Below are positions 33,700 to 45,339 of a stretch of 64,000 nucleotides of DNA, piece after piece. Each line of letters begins with the position of its first letter. Within the stretch, counting starts at the first letter, position 1. The position numbers and the translations under genes were made by a program. The notes under the pieces were generated by a model that had not been told where the DNA came from, made no database searches, and saw only the letters and a program-made list of their open reading frames with translations. This DNA is from Scytalidium lignicola (lineage: Eukaryota > Ascomycota > Leotiomycetes), in the NCBI GenBank assembly GCA_002812745.2, contig NCSJ02000018.1:1-64000 (forward strand). Direction: 5' to 3'.

Positions 33700-34453
33700 G
33701 ATACCCGTAATTTTTGCAATTGATACAGCTTTATCTTCTCAGTAAGTTATAGATCACCTCATTCCTTAATAGAAAATCGGCTAACCAGCGAAAAGCCTTA
33801 CTGTTTTGTATATTATAACTTTTTTCTCACCGATTACGAAGTTACGACTCTATGAATCCCCTTCACCTCTCGAATTGTCTCACATATTTTCCCCTCTTAG
33901 AGAACCAACTCTTCTCAGAGCTCGAACGATATGATAGCGCATTGAAATTTTGATGAACATCTCCTTTGAACTTTTTGGCATTGCATTGCATTTTCAGACG
34001 GGATGACGACTCTACCTTTTCGGATATTTCAACGGGTCATTTACATATTTGCTTTCTTCCCTTTGATCTCTACTATTGTTGAATTTAGGATTACCAGAGT
34101 TACGGGAGTTAAGGGTCTGATAACTGTACTACTAGCTATATTTGTGCTGGATTCAATGTAGAATACCCAGTCAGGGTTGGAATGGTTAGATTTTGACGGT
34201 TTATAGTTCATAGATAATATACCAGATCTCAATAATTCTAATGAAGGGAATTCGTTCATATACATAATAACGAGAGATATAATTTTCATCTTAGAAATTC
34301 GAAGTGTTAAGATTAGTTAAAAGTTTGGCATAATTAATCTAGTCATACTGAGTATCCCAGGCACGCCAAGGCGAGGGCATATGGGGATAATCATTTTGCT
34401 GGGAGGTATTTAGATTTCACAATATATAAATATATTTTACAGATCTATCTACC
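33700..34453. other. Intergenic region bZIP-5S rRNA
   Basis: 754 bp, AT-rich 3' flank. The ORF at 34041-34289 (-) is featureless. Nothing else is seen. Confidence 0.5.
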
Positions 34454-34572
34454 ACATACAACCATAGACTGAGGAATACTGGGCATCCCGTCCGCTCTGC
34501 CATACATAAGCCTCAGATCGGGAGATCAGTAGTTGGGTCGGTGACGACCAGCGAATACCTTCTGTTGTATGT
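34454..34572 (+). rRNA. 5S ribosomal RNA (solitary gene)
   Basis: 119 nt. The ends ACATACAAC and GTTGTATGT pair perfectly to form helix I. Inside are ascomycete 5S hallmarks: CATCCCGTCCGCTC (loop/helix III), ATAAGCC (box A-like internal control region), CGGGAGATCAGTAGTTGGGT and GCGAATACCTTCTG. The pairing GACTGAGG with CCTCAGATC forms helix II. A T6 run overlaps and follows the 3' end, as expected for RNA polymerase III termination. Dispersed single 5S genes are usual in Pezizomycotina. Confidence 0.95.
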
Positions 34573-34577
34573 TTTTT
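34572..34577 (+). terminator. RNA polymerase III terminator of the 5S gene
   Basis: A run of six T directly at the 3' end of the 5S gene, followed by two further T-rich runs. Confidence 0.8.
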
Positions 34578-36091
34578 GTTTTGTTTTTATTCTTTGGTTT
34601 TTATTTTTATTTTCTAGTTTTGGAATTCATTTTGGTGATCCCATTTTGTTTACTGTGGCAAACTTAAGATGGTATTGATAGCTGCGTAAAATTATGGAAG
34701 CAGTGAGAACGGGGGAAAGTTAAGCGCATTCAGTAGCAAATCCCAAAACTAGTTAATTACTAATAATTCTGAAAGCATAACTACAGTAATTAGTTAATTG
34801 CTTCAAACTACTTGTAGAATAAGGTCCTCCAAAATGTCCTAGGCACAGTACAGTATGTTTTGCAAGTACAACTCATGCAACGTAACATCTCTACATCTTT
34901 TGATACCCACTTCTTTTGACGAAATGCCTTAGAAGTGCTTTGGCAATGAGTAACACCGCGCGTGACGCAAGCTGCTTCTTCTTCTTCTTCTCTGGGAAGT
35001 ACGAAAACGTGTTTACCGTACCTGCGTAACCCTCATAATTTTATTTTTGATGTCAGAGACTATGTCAAGCAGAGACATGCCATACACAACAAGGGGTCGA
35101 ATCAGTCGGGGTGACTCATCTGCACATCCTATCCTGAAAGCTTATTATAAGAAAACGTAATGTAATGATTCAGCGTCTAAAAAAATCCGTTGTGATACTA
35201 CTGTACTGTACTACTACAGTATGAGCGAGTATGGGCGAGTATGATTCAATCGGATTCACACCTTCCAAAATAGATCATCATGCAAGGGTTTTGGTGCAAT
35301 CTTATGTTTTTTTTTTGGGTTTGGAGATCGGAATAGGCTCCCGTTCCACTTTCCCGCCCCACTGGCCTATTTTTCGACTAGGCCTAGTGCATCGGAAGGG
35401 CTGGAATAAGCTTAGACGAATGAGCGGCCTCTTCGGATCTTGGTTGTCGGAATTATTTCTAACTTTAGCCCCGTTTTCTTGGGGAGTCATTTCCCTGTTT
35501 TTGTCTTCACCAAACAGATACGGTAGATGCCCGATTAGATCCCATCTCGCCGATATCTGATTAGAGCAAACGGGTACAGTTACGCCAAGAACAAAGGGGA
35601 CCTGATCTAGAAAATCGCACGTTGAATTTTCTATCCTAACAGCTTAATAACCTACGATCATATATCTAAAAAGGAGAGATCAATCTCCGTTGCCTATCAT
35701 CTAAGGCAGATCATTCTTATGCATGTTTAATTGACATGCATAATGCACAATGTCTTAGACGGCTGAGTGAAGAAACCTGTTGAAAGCACGGTACTCTAGA
35801 GGTTTACGTTGAACGGTTGCAGGAAGCTTAGCATGAAAGGCCGAGATGGGAGGAATGGGAATCTCAAACGGCCATGTCTTAAAAGGTGGAATTGTGATTT
35901 TCATTTCAAAGTTGATCTAGAAGATATATATATATAAGTATATGACTTTTCTCTCTCATTGTTCAACATCATAATCATAATCAAAAAAAAAACCCCTCGA
36001 AGCAAGTTACCTCGAGCCTACACTCTTTTATTCCCTTTCAAATTTAAACAAAAAACAAAAAGTCAATTTCTCGAAACCCACATATTTCAAT
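34578..36091. other. 1.5 kb intergenic region between 5S gene and secreted protein gene
   Basis: No supported gene. ORF 35231-35560 (+) and its antisense have no features. The last 150 bp before 36092 are A/C-rich, with an A9 run near 35983, like a fungal 5' leader. Confidence 0.5.
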
Positions 36092-36394
36092 ATGCAGTTC
36101 AAGACCGCCGCCACTGCCGTCCTCGCCATCGCTGTCATTGGCGCCAATGCCGCTCCTCAGATCGCAATACCACCTTTCCCCAACGGCACCACCCCCCCAA
36201 TTACCATTCCAACTACCATTCCAACTACCATCCCAACTACCATCCCAACTATCATCCCAACTACCCTCCCAACTACCCTCCCAACTACTCCAGGAGGAGG
36301 ATCTGGCACCAACCCTATCGATCCCATCGCCGCGCTCCTCAAAGAAGTCCTGACACTTGTGGAAAATCTCGTCGAAGAGCTCAGCCAGCTCTAA
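36092..36394 (+). CDS. Small secreted protein with tandem Ile/Leu-Pro-Thr-Thr repeats
   Basis: Single exon, 100 aa, starting at the ATG at 36092, preceded by an A-rich leader. A signal peptide covers about residues 1-20 (MQFKTAATAVLAIAVIGANA). The mature part begins APQIAIPPFPNGTTPP and then has seven tetrapeptide units of the form (I/L)PT(T/I) (residues 39-66), encoded by a 12-nt repeat. A glycine-rich linker and an amphipathic leucine-rich helix (ALLKEVLTLVENLVEEL) follow. There are no cysteines. I know no family for it. The Thr-rich repeats would be O-mannosylated, so a cell-wall or secreted surface role is plausible (inference). Confidence 0.78.
   Translation: MQFKTAATAVLAIAVIGANAAPQIAIPPFPNGTTPPITIPTTIPTTIPTTIPTIIPTTLPTTLPTTPGGGSGTNPIDPIAALLKEVLTLVENLVEELSQL
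36206..36289 (+). repeat. 12-nt in-frame coding repeat, 7 units
   Basis: Imperfect 12-bp units (consensus atyccaactacc in rotated phase) inside the secreted protein gene. The units differ mainly at third positions and at the Ile/Leu codon. Confidence 0.9.
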
Positions 36395-36939
36395 TTTCGT
36401 CCCTTGGCGCGAGTACCACTTTGCTGGCTGTTAGAATGGAGCTCTGTCTATAAGGGATCTCAACAAAGCAGTTGGACAATATGGGAATTGGGTCATTTTA
36501 TTTTATTTGTGGAAATTTTTTTCNTTTTTCTTTCTGGGAAATAGAGGGAAGAGAGAGGGAAAAAAGGCAAATGGAAGGGAATGGAAGTTTTGGTATGTTA
36601 CATTGTTGTGCCAGTTTGTATTCAAAAATGATTTAACTAACATGTTTTTATTGAGGAAAACAGATACTTCAGATTTTGAAATACGAAAAAAGTAAAGGAC
36701 GTTTCTAAGGAGAAAATTAAAACTTTCAGAATAAAAACTTTAATTAATACAATACACTCCTTTCCCCCTCTTTTATTTTATATATACATTTTTTTAATCT
36801 ACAAGTGAGAATATTNAAAAAAAAGCTCCCAAAACCAACATTCGATCTAATGATCTATATTTCGTGAANTTTTGTTTTTTTGTAGTTGTTAAATAATGTG
36901 AAATAGTGCGCACTACTTCTAACAAATTGGCTTGTTACA
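36395..36939. other. AT-rich intergenic region, secreted protein to tRNA
   Basis: Very AT-rich with long A and T runs and three N characters (36524, 36816, 36869). No supported gene. Confidence 0.5.
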
Positions 36940-37011
36940 GGGGCTGTAACTCAGTGGTAGAGTGCCTCGTTTGCATCGATGAAGTCCGGGGTTCGATCCC
37001 CCGCCGCTCCA
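36940..37011 (+). tRNA. tRNA-Ala (anticodon TGC), two stem mismatches
   Basis: 72 nt that folds into a complete cloverleaf without intron. The D stem ACTC/GAGT and T stem CGGGG/CCCCG are perfect, and the T loop is TTCGATC. The anticodon TGC is at 36972-36974. Two pairs are broken: C66xT80 in the anticodon stem (36966/36980) and T45xC05 in the acceptor stem (36945/37005). There is also a G-T wobble (36942/37008). A T10 run lies 10 bp downstream. It may be functional or a decaying copy. Confidence 0.88.
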
Positions 37012-37020
37012 GAGTCTTCG

Positions 37021-37030
37021 TTTTTTTTTT
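37021..37030 (+). terminator. RNA polymerase III terminator of the tRNA gene
   Basis: A run of ten T, ten bases after the tRNA discriminator base. Confidence 0.75.
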
Positions 37031-37530
37031 GTGTTTTTTGTCCCTCTTGTCNTTTTTATACTCACTTTTAATAAGAGTGTATCATCTTTTATTAAAACCA
37101 ATGAACTCCTCTGCATCATTCTTTTCTTTTTCTCGCACTGTTAAATGCTCTCGCTTGTCGAGCTGGGATGTGAGTGGATGAAAGAGACTGCACCTTTCGC
37201 TAAAAGGCTCAGTCATCTATTTGTCTAGACGATCGATATCTACAGCACAAATTGAACGTAATCGTGATAAGTAGCTCACTTCTTCAGCATGGCAATCAAA
37301 TCATAGTAATTAAAAGGCAAGTCGTATTATGACTACTGCTAAAACATTGTGCTTTTGTGTATATGTACCTATAAAACAAATCAACCAGGAACTTCTACCC
37401 CTTCCCCAGTCTAATTAAAACGCAATGCAGATTTGCGTGCATTTCATGCGTAACAAAATCCAACGCTCTAGAACATTAAAATAAGGGTATGAGAAAAGAG
37501 CATCAAGTCATAAAAATTTTTTTCCCTTCA
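37031..37530. other. Intergenic region tRNA-YOR1 3' end
   Basis: 500 bp with an N beside a T run at 37052. Nothing coding is supported. Confidence 0.5.
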
Positions 37531-40500
37531 TCAACCCATTATCTCCTTATCAAAAGTCTCATCAAAGTCCTCTCTTCGAATTCCTCCTCTATCACACATA
37601 CTCCTGAATATTCCTCCTCGCTCATAGAGGGTAAGAGGGGTATCTAGTTCCGCAATTCTGCCTTGGTCCATGACGCAAATACGATCGTAATTAATGATAG
37701 TCTTGAGTCTGTGAGCAATGCAGAGCAGTGTCTTCCCTTTGAAGCCCTTCGCCATTGTGCGCTGGATCTTGTCATCGGTCTCCATATCCACTGACGATGT
37801 GGCTTCGTCGCACACAATGATCTGCGAGCCACGAACGAGCGCTCTGGCAAGGGCCATGAGTTGTCGTTGACCAAGAGAGAAATTCAGACCCTCATCTTCT
37901 ACAACACCATCGAGATGGATACGTCCCGGTGACTTGTCATCTAGAGATGCATCCGCAGAAATAAGATCGGATTGGCGGAGAGCAGACCATAGCTCAAGAT
38001 CAGTATGCTCATTGAAAGGATCTAAGTTGTTGCGGATTGTTCCCTTGAACAACGTTGGGTCCTGAGGGATGATTGCTAGACGTGACCTCAGATCCTGTAA
38101 ACCGATTGTGCTGATATCAATGCCATCGATCTTGATCGAACCACCAGATAGCTCAACGAGGCGGAACAGAGTAGACATAATACTTGACTTGCCAGCTCCT
38201 GTACGGCCAACAACTCCTATTCGTTCGCCTCCTTTGATATGCATTGTCAAGCCCTGTAGCACGAGAGGCAGACCTTGGCGATATCGCATTTCCACATTTT
38301 CGAAGATAATCTCTCCAGTCTCGGGCCAGGACTCCCTTACCTCTATGGTATGGAGCGGTGCCTCTTCCTCGAGCTGTGTGGCGTAGTAGTGGAGACGTTC
38401 AGTTGCATTCATACCATTCTCCACTTCCGCCAGTTGTCTAACAGTGAACTGGAGCATTTGCACAATGGAAAGGATATAACTCAACACCAAACCAGAAATC
38501 GATGGGTTAACGTTGAAACGAGATGTGACAACGAGGATGCCGGTAACAAACACCAACAAATTACTGCTACAGTTAGCAAGCGATATCACGAAAGTTTCTA
38601 GTAGAAGAAAGACCTTACCCAATGATATCTAATCGTGTCGACAACCACCGCTGATTTGCAAATGTTAAGAAGTATGCACTGTCCATATCGTCAATGGAAT
38701 CTCGCAGGTTTTTTATAAATCGATCTTTCAAACCATAGGCACGAATTGAAGCTGTCCCAGAGATACCCTCACTGAACTTGGCAAAGACGTTCGAGCGAAG
38801 AACGGACTCGAAACGCTTCATTTCACGAGCCGAAGCACGGTAGTATCCTGCGGAAAAGACAAACAAGATAAAGAGAGGTCCAAGGGCAATGGCGAAGTAA
38901 TGGAAGTATGCGATAATGAGGCCGAATACCGAAAGAATCATGCCAAGAGTGAGAAAGTACATTCTCATTGCATCTGACAAATTGTTGTCCATGACATCAA
39001 CGTCTCGAGAAAATCGGTTCGTAATCCGACCTAGCGGGGTGGTATCAAAGAAAGACATTGGGGCTCGAAGTGCCTTCGTGATGGCGCGGTTCAGCATGGC
39101 CTTGCTTGCGGTTGTACCAAATATGGTGAGAGAGAACGCAAAGAAAAACAGAAGAATGGCCTGGCACGCACCAAGGGCTCCATAAACTCCAATATAAATG
39201 CCCCGAGAGTACCCAAACTTATTAGATGTCCACCACGAGAGCCACAGACTGGTAGCAATGTTGGCACCTTGCGACATGATGAGAAACCCAAGTACTATAG
39301 GCGCATTGAACAGGCTGCCAGAGGCCCGAATGTAGTCCAAATAAACAGACATTGGCACGCTCTTTACTGCACGTTCCTCTGCCTGCATCAAACCAGGAGC
39401 CTTTCGCTTCTTCTTTACCTCCTTCTTTTCTCCTTCAATCTCATCTTCATTAACCTCATCTTCATCCTTTTTCTCTTGCTCTACTGCAGTGGTCTCCATT
39501 AATAGCTGGAATCCGGCATGATCTCTCATGAGCTTGTCAAATGTGTCAATAGCCTGAATTTTGCCATCCTCTAGCCAAATAATTCTATCGCAGCGGTTGA
39601 GAACCCAAAGCTGATGAGTGGCCAGGATTCGAGCCTTGTTCCGCAGCAACCCCATGATAGCATTATCAAAGATGTGTCGTCCGACATGTGCATCAACAGC
39701 TGACAAGGGGTCGTCCATCAAAATCAAGTCAGCGTCAAAATAAATTGCACGGGCAATGTTTAATCTCTGCTTCTGCCCACCCGAGACGGTAATTCCACGC
39801 TCTCCAATTTCTGTCTGGTCGCCATTCGGGAGCATTTCCAGATCAGGCTTTAGAGCACATGAATCAATTACACGTTTATACCAATCTCTATCCATCTCCT
39901 TTCCGAACAAGATGTTGTCCCTGACAGTGGCATTCTGGATCCAGGCGTATTGAGGGCAGAATGCTCTGCTAGCACCTATTGTAACATCTCCCTGAGTCTT
40001 GCGCATATCGCCTGCAAGAGCGGCGAGCAGAGAGCTCTTTCCGCTACCGACGCTGCCAATCACAGCTACCAGTTCGTTACGGCCAATCGTGAAGTCCATT
40101 CCGTGAAGCTTAAATGGCTCTCCGTCATCAGCTAGAGTACTTGCATCATCAGTTGTTTCTCCAGAAGGTGATTCATTCTTGAGCTTTGCAGCCTCCTTCT
40201 GGCTCTTTTTGTCTGCCTTTAGTTGCTCTTTGGTCTTTGGCTGTTTTCCAGCACTGAATTTGACATCATCCGGATCCTTCGAGGCAGTTCGTTCCCAGGC
40301 AAAGTCTGCATTCCTCATTTCCACGGCGAACTTTACGTTCGGATCAATAGGGGGTTCCTCCTCTTGCTCTTCACTCATCAGGTACTCTTGGATACGATAA
40401 ACAGATGACCAAGCATCGATAACTTGCCCAATAACTAGAGGCAGCAAATTTAACGGCATACGGAGTGAGTTGAATAGAGCTAGAGATGAGAAGACGTGTG

Positions 40501-42087
40501 CTGGCGACAAACTATGGCTCGTGAGGGAATAAGTAATGAAGGACAACATGGAAGCGAAAATCGGGAGGGACATCGACACAGCATTAATCGCGTTTCGAAT
40601 AGCCAGCAAAATCTGGATTGAGTGAATTTCCCGCTTCCGAATCTCTCCCAGTCGTGCTAGAAACGAGCTTTCCCAGCCAAAGTACTTGACGAACCGCACG
40701 CTCTGCAAGATTTCTTGAGTTAAGCTGACTCGCTGATCCGTGATTTTGTTAATGGCTCTTCTTCTGGCAAATAAAATCTTGACAGCTTTTGTGAGGAGAG
40801 GCAAGCCTATGACAAGTAAAGCAAATCCGGCAAGGGCGCTATAGGTCAAGTTCACGAGTAGAAGGACGAGGGTAATAATGCAAGCGATTGGAGCTGTCCA
40901 GATCATATGGAACAAGCCGGATGCTTGGTCCACACGGTATGTGTCGACGGACATGAGATTGACGACTCTACCATTACTCCATCCGGTTCCATCGCCGGAA
41001 ATTCCAACTCCCGCATCAGGTGCTTTCTTCACCCCCTTCTCCGTCTCCTTCTCTTTTCTCCTCTTGGAACGCTTTGATTCTTTCTCGTCATTTTTCGGCT
41101 CTTCTTTTCCTTTTTCCAGCTCAGATTTATCTGTAATTGCTCGACCTCCAGCTTTAGCCCGGCCGGAGATGCTCATAGACTTCTCGAAGATGAGCGATAT
41201 AAGTACCGATCGAGATTGACCTCCCACCATCATTCCACGGTATATGAAATGGTTAGTACCCAAGCTTTGGCACATTTGCATAATCGTGATTCCAAATACC
41301 AATCCGAGACCCCTACCGATGTGTGGAGGTGGCAATCCTCCTTGCTGGGCAATATATGCGTCGGTAGCGAATTGAATGAGATAGCGTAAGGTATAGGGAG
41401 ATATGACCTGAAATAGATTGGCAAAGAATTGACAGAATCCTCCAACCCAGAACTCGAACTTGAATGTTTCATGCATTGCCCAGAGCAAAGGATATTTATC
41501 TCCTCGTTCGACACGCATCTTGAAGGAAGCTTGCAACTTTTCCGTCAAAAGATCAGCTGTTCGGTTAGGATTGACGGTCCAGATATCGTTCATCTCCAGT
41601 GAGCGTTTGTAACCAGTCTAAAAGGGGTGGTTAGTAAAAGTTCATGAACCCAAGCCCAAGGGCCCGGGAGATTTAAAAAACTTACACTCATAATTGGCGC
41701 CATCCATTGGAAGTAGACCATGCTTAGGAAAGATGCAGTGTACTCTCTCGACACTCCTCTCTGCTCAGGAACCGGCGGAATTTTGCCCCAGCGTAACGGG
41801 CTGAGGTTCTTGTACCATGGCCTCTTCTGCGCAGGTACTTCGACATGAGAGTCTGTTCTTGTCAAGGCGCTGGTGGCATAGCTCTTTGTCTGTTCGAGAT
41901 TGGGGCTCTTGTCATCCTCAACTTCCTTCTCGGGGTCGTCGCCATGGTGCGATGAGTCGCTATCGCTAGAGACATCTTTGGACTGCTTCTCTGAATCTAC
42001 ACCGAACGGCTCCTCGTGGCTTGAACTCTGTATAGCCCCGCTGGAAGATATTGACTGGACTTCCTTCTCCTGGCCAGCGTTGGACAT
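37531..42087 (-). CDS. YOR1: ABC transporter, ABCC/MRP subfamily (Yor1-like)
   Basis: Three exons, complement(join(37531..38563,38619..41617,41686..42087)), about 1477 aa, the usual size for Yor1. The acidic N-terminus from MSNAGQEKEVQ leads to two six-helix transmembrane domains and two ATPase domains. NBD1 has GSVGSGKSSLLAALAGDM (Walker A), VSGGQKQRLNIARAI (signature) and LILMDDPLSAVD (Walker B). NBD2 has GRTGAGKSSIMSTLFRLVEL, FSLGQRQLMALARALV and IIVCDEATSSVD. Lys/Glu-rich linkers follow both halves of TMD1 and NBD1. Yor1 exports drugs and lipids at the plasma membrane. The second intron ends in a tandem acceptor TAGCAG, so one serine codon may be included or skipped. The ATG at 42087 is chosen over an upstream in-frame one at 42153. 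Confidence 0.93.
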
Positions 42088-45000
42088 GATGGCTAGCTTG
42101 TTGGCGCGCACAAAGGGAGAGCAGGAAGAGCGAAGCACACAGCGGTCAACCAAGAGGGGCGAGAGGGCCAGAAATTATTATATATCACAGCAACTCCCCA
42201 TGCTGCCGGGCAACACCCACACACCAGGCCGCCACTGCAAAGAATTGGTGGCATGCCTGGCAGGCACCTAGAGTAGGTCGCGTTGGCCGTCAAGGAAGAA
42301 AATCTGCTAAAAAAAAGTGGCGCCCCCCGGCCCCGGATACTGCTAAATGTCGGCGGGGCTTTCATGATTGGTTTCGCGGCCCTTGCTACCAAACGGGAAC
42401 GGGTATCAAACTTGAAGCCGCGGTCTGGGTCATAAAAGGATGCGTGGATGTCACTTTTTTCGTGGTGCATCCATCTGGGTGCATCTGGGCGCATCTGTTG
42501 CCAGAAACCGATGGTGGGGAAAACCATCCCAATGAGGAAAGCTTGTCGTGATGATAGCCAATGCTACTGGACGAACACCTGGAGCTTTGGTCTTCCGGAT
42601 TAATAAGGAGGGGCAGCCGGATCAGAAGGTCACCGAGTCCGAGCATCCAGTCCAGTACGGACATACGCACGGTTGGTACTGGTACGCGTGGTACTGTACT
42701 GTTCATGCATGGAAGTACTTTGTAACTTTCCAGTCCTGTTGAAGATAGCGCATGCTCCTTCCTTTTTTGGATGATGTCCACCCAAGCAAGTCACGTGCTG
42801 ATAACCGGTGATAAACGGAACGTCGGCACCACTAAATCCTTAAGATCCTCCCCCAACAATTCAAACCGGATAAGCTTCTGCTGCAGCAATCAGTGGTCAC
42901 TTATTCGTCATCAACCACTCACGCCACTAAACGAGCCTCGGCAGGGGATCGAGCTGTTGTCTCCGGTTTGGAACTAACAATTGCGGACACGGACATACGT
43001 AACGTACAGAGGTACAAGTACAAGTAACGTAATTCTCTGTCAATAACCACATTATTCTATATAATAAAACTTTGTAATTGTACAGTATTATCTTATTGCT
43101 ATTTAATATAAGTATAAATTCCGGGATAATTATCATTTTGTAGTTCGTGCTGTATGCAACTCCGTCACGGTGTCCTTTGATGTAGAGGAGATGCAAAACG
43201 GGCTTTTGTCAAAGGGAGGGAGAGCAAAAACCGAGATAAAGTTGAAGAGGCTTAAAACAAATACTTCATCAGAGCTAGATAACTCTTCTCCTGCTGTAGA
43301 GGGATCAGGTGATGTTGTCTCAGTGCATGATAGTGTGAGATGACTAATAACCTTTGTAAAAAGAAATTTCCCACGAGTAAGCAACTATTTGATTTTGATT
43401 TTTCTGTTAATTGCTGGCTATGCTTATAGAAACCTTGACTTTTAATACAAACTGACTTGCAAGCCTCTTGGGCTTTCAACTGTTGTGGGAGTGCGGTCTG
43501 GGTGGTCGCGGCAATATGGAACCGAATTTACGCCAAGGCGCTAATTATTCGGCACCGAAAGTGCCTTACGAGTCTAGTCCCGTAACTAATATCAAGGACA
43601 CTGCACTGAAGAGAAGAGAAGAGGACGGGCCAAGCGGGAAGAAGCCTTATATAGACAGAAGGAGGGGATGCGACAGGCGGAAACACCAAATCACTGGATC
43701 AATCAGATTATGTCGAAATCATTGACTCGTGGTCCATATCAAACGAAATTCCGGAGGCGGAAAGTGTGAATGTCTGTGAGACATACGGAGGTACAATTCT
43801 CTTCATTTTGGGGTCAGCAAGCTGACAGTGCTTATATGAACGCAAAGCACACAGGATAACAACATTATTACTATAACTTAAATGGAGCTTTTCCCTAGCA
43901 GATTGTTCTTATTATTCAAATTAACTAGGAAGTTGTTAACTGTTAGGCTGTTAAGGAAAGCCAGGGATTTTATATAGTCCTCAAGGTGTAAGCCTAAGTG
44001 CTGGCATATAAAATTTTTTGGTAAGAGATAGTTGTCTCCGGACATATGGTACAATTTATCAATACTTTGAAACTGCACAAATTTTTTTCTCCTCCTTTCG
44101 CTTTCCTTTTTATATTTCTTTTCTTAATTATATAATATTTCTTACATTTATTTCTCGCTTTGTTCATTTGTTTACCATAGTTTAAGGTTTAACATGGAAG
44201 TATAATAGCATCGTAGTACAGTATGGGCATTTTGGGAGCTCTCGGCAATACCTTCTTTTCAAATTCGCTTACAATTTCCTCGCTCATACTACGAAGAGTT
44301 CTGCGCCTTAGGCATATATGTGTTCCGGCCGAAATGACAATTTGGACAATGTGTAAATCGGCCGGCNCGATTTACCTATGGGCCGGCCGAAACACAATTT
44401 TTGGCATTGGCATATCGGCCGGAACATATGCATTTTGAGAATTTCCATTTAGCTTCGCCATTCAACGCGGACTCCGATACATTCAACTTTCCACTTCGGA
44501 TCCGATGCACACTTACATCCGGAGGGAAGCCTAACCTGCTCTTCTCGCACTAATATCGAACTTTACAAATCAACTTTGACTTATTGATCAGGCTACGTGT
44601 ATGCGTTGTATGCGTGTATGCGGAGCTGCAGATGTCTTTCGTCACACTTATTAATGCCGCGCCATTCCAGCCAAGAGCAAATCTAAGGACGTTACTCAAT
44701 CGATGACATAGGCTTCTGCAACGCCCCTCCTCGGATATATTCAAAGCCAATCAGTGTCAATAAGTTAGTAATGATGGCATCTATAGCTACACCATGAACG
44801 GCAGGATTTTTACACAAACTAAACGTCTTGGTGACAGCAGTGCATAATAATGATACACTTTCTATGCGTCCGGCCTAGATCGTTAGATGATGGCCACAAG
44901 CTGACATTAAGGAAGCTAAGGAGTGCTCATAGTCGTAAACTAATTAGCAAATATCAACTATAAGTGCAGCTTTGTACTACAATCAAATTGAGTCCAATTG

Positions 45001-45339
45001 AACAAAAGAATCGTGTTCGTTAAATGTGTCAGGTTTATATATGGAAAATCCCAATGCTCTAACAAGGCACCCAACCTCCGTCATATCAAGTCTTGATTGG
45101 TAAGACAGATCTTACCAACATTTCAAAAGAAGTAGATAAAGATGGTCATCTTAGTTAATATCTGAATTGGGAATATCAGCATTTATACATAGTCCGCTTA
45201 AGCTCTATCGTACATGATCCCACCATCTATGGCCCATCTCCAATCAAAATAGTATATCGGCAGCCAATCCAAGGCTATGGTACAAGTAAAGGCATCAAAA
45301 ATCCCGCGTATGCAGTCTCAGTCCAGAAAACTCCCTAAT
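42088..45339. other. 3.2 kb region without recognisable genes
   Basis: Upstream of YOR1 and downstream of bL34m. Short ORFs on both strands show no domains and no convincing splice continuity. AT-rich stretches alternate with GC-rich ones. It contains a fold-back structure at 44312-44432 with an N at 44367. It may be a long promoter, decayed sequence or noncoding transcription unit. Confidence 0.45.
44312..44432. repeat. 121-bp fold-back element with inverted ends and internal direct repeat
   Basis: The left end reads GCATATATGTGTTCCGGCCGA and the right end, read on the other strand, reads GCATATGTTCCGGCCGATATG, so the ends pair with one small bulge. Inside, the pattern CGGCCGAAAN-ACAATTT...ATCGGCCGG occurs twice in direct orientation, and TAAATCG/CGATTTA is a central palindrome around the N at 44367. 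No coding capacity. Confidence 0.7.

Noticed and set aside
35231..35560. 109-codon ORF downstream of the 5S gene
   Set aside because: Low-complexity hydrophobic translation with an equally long antisense ORF; no support.
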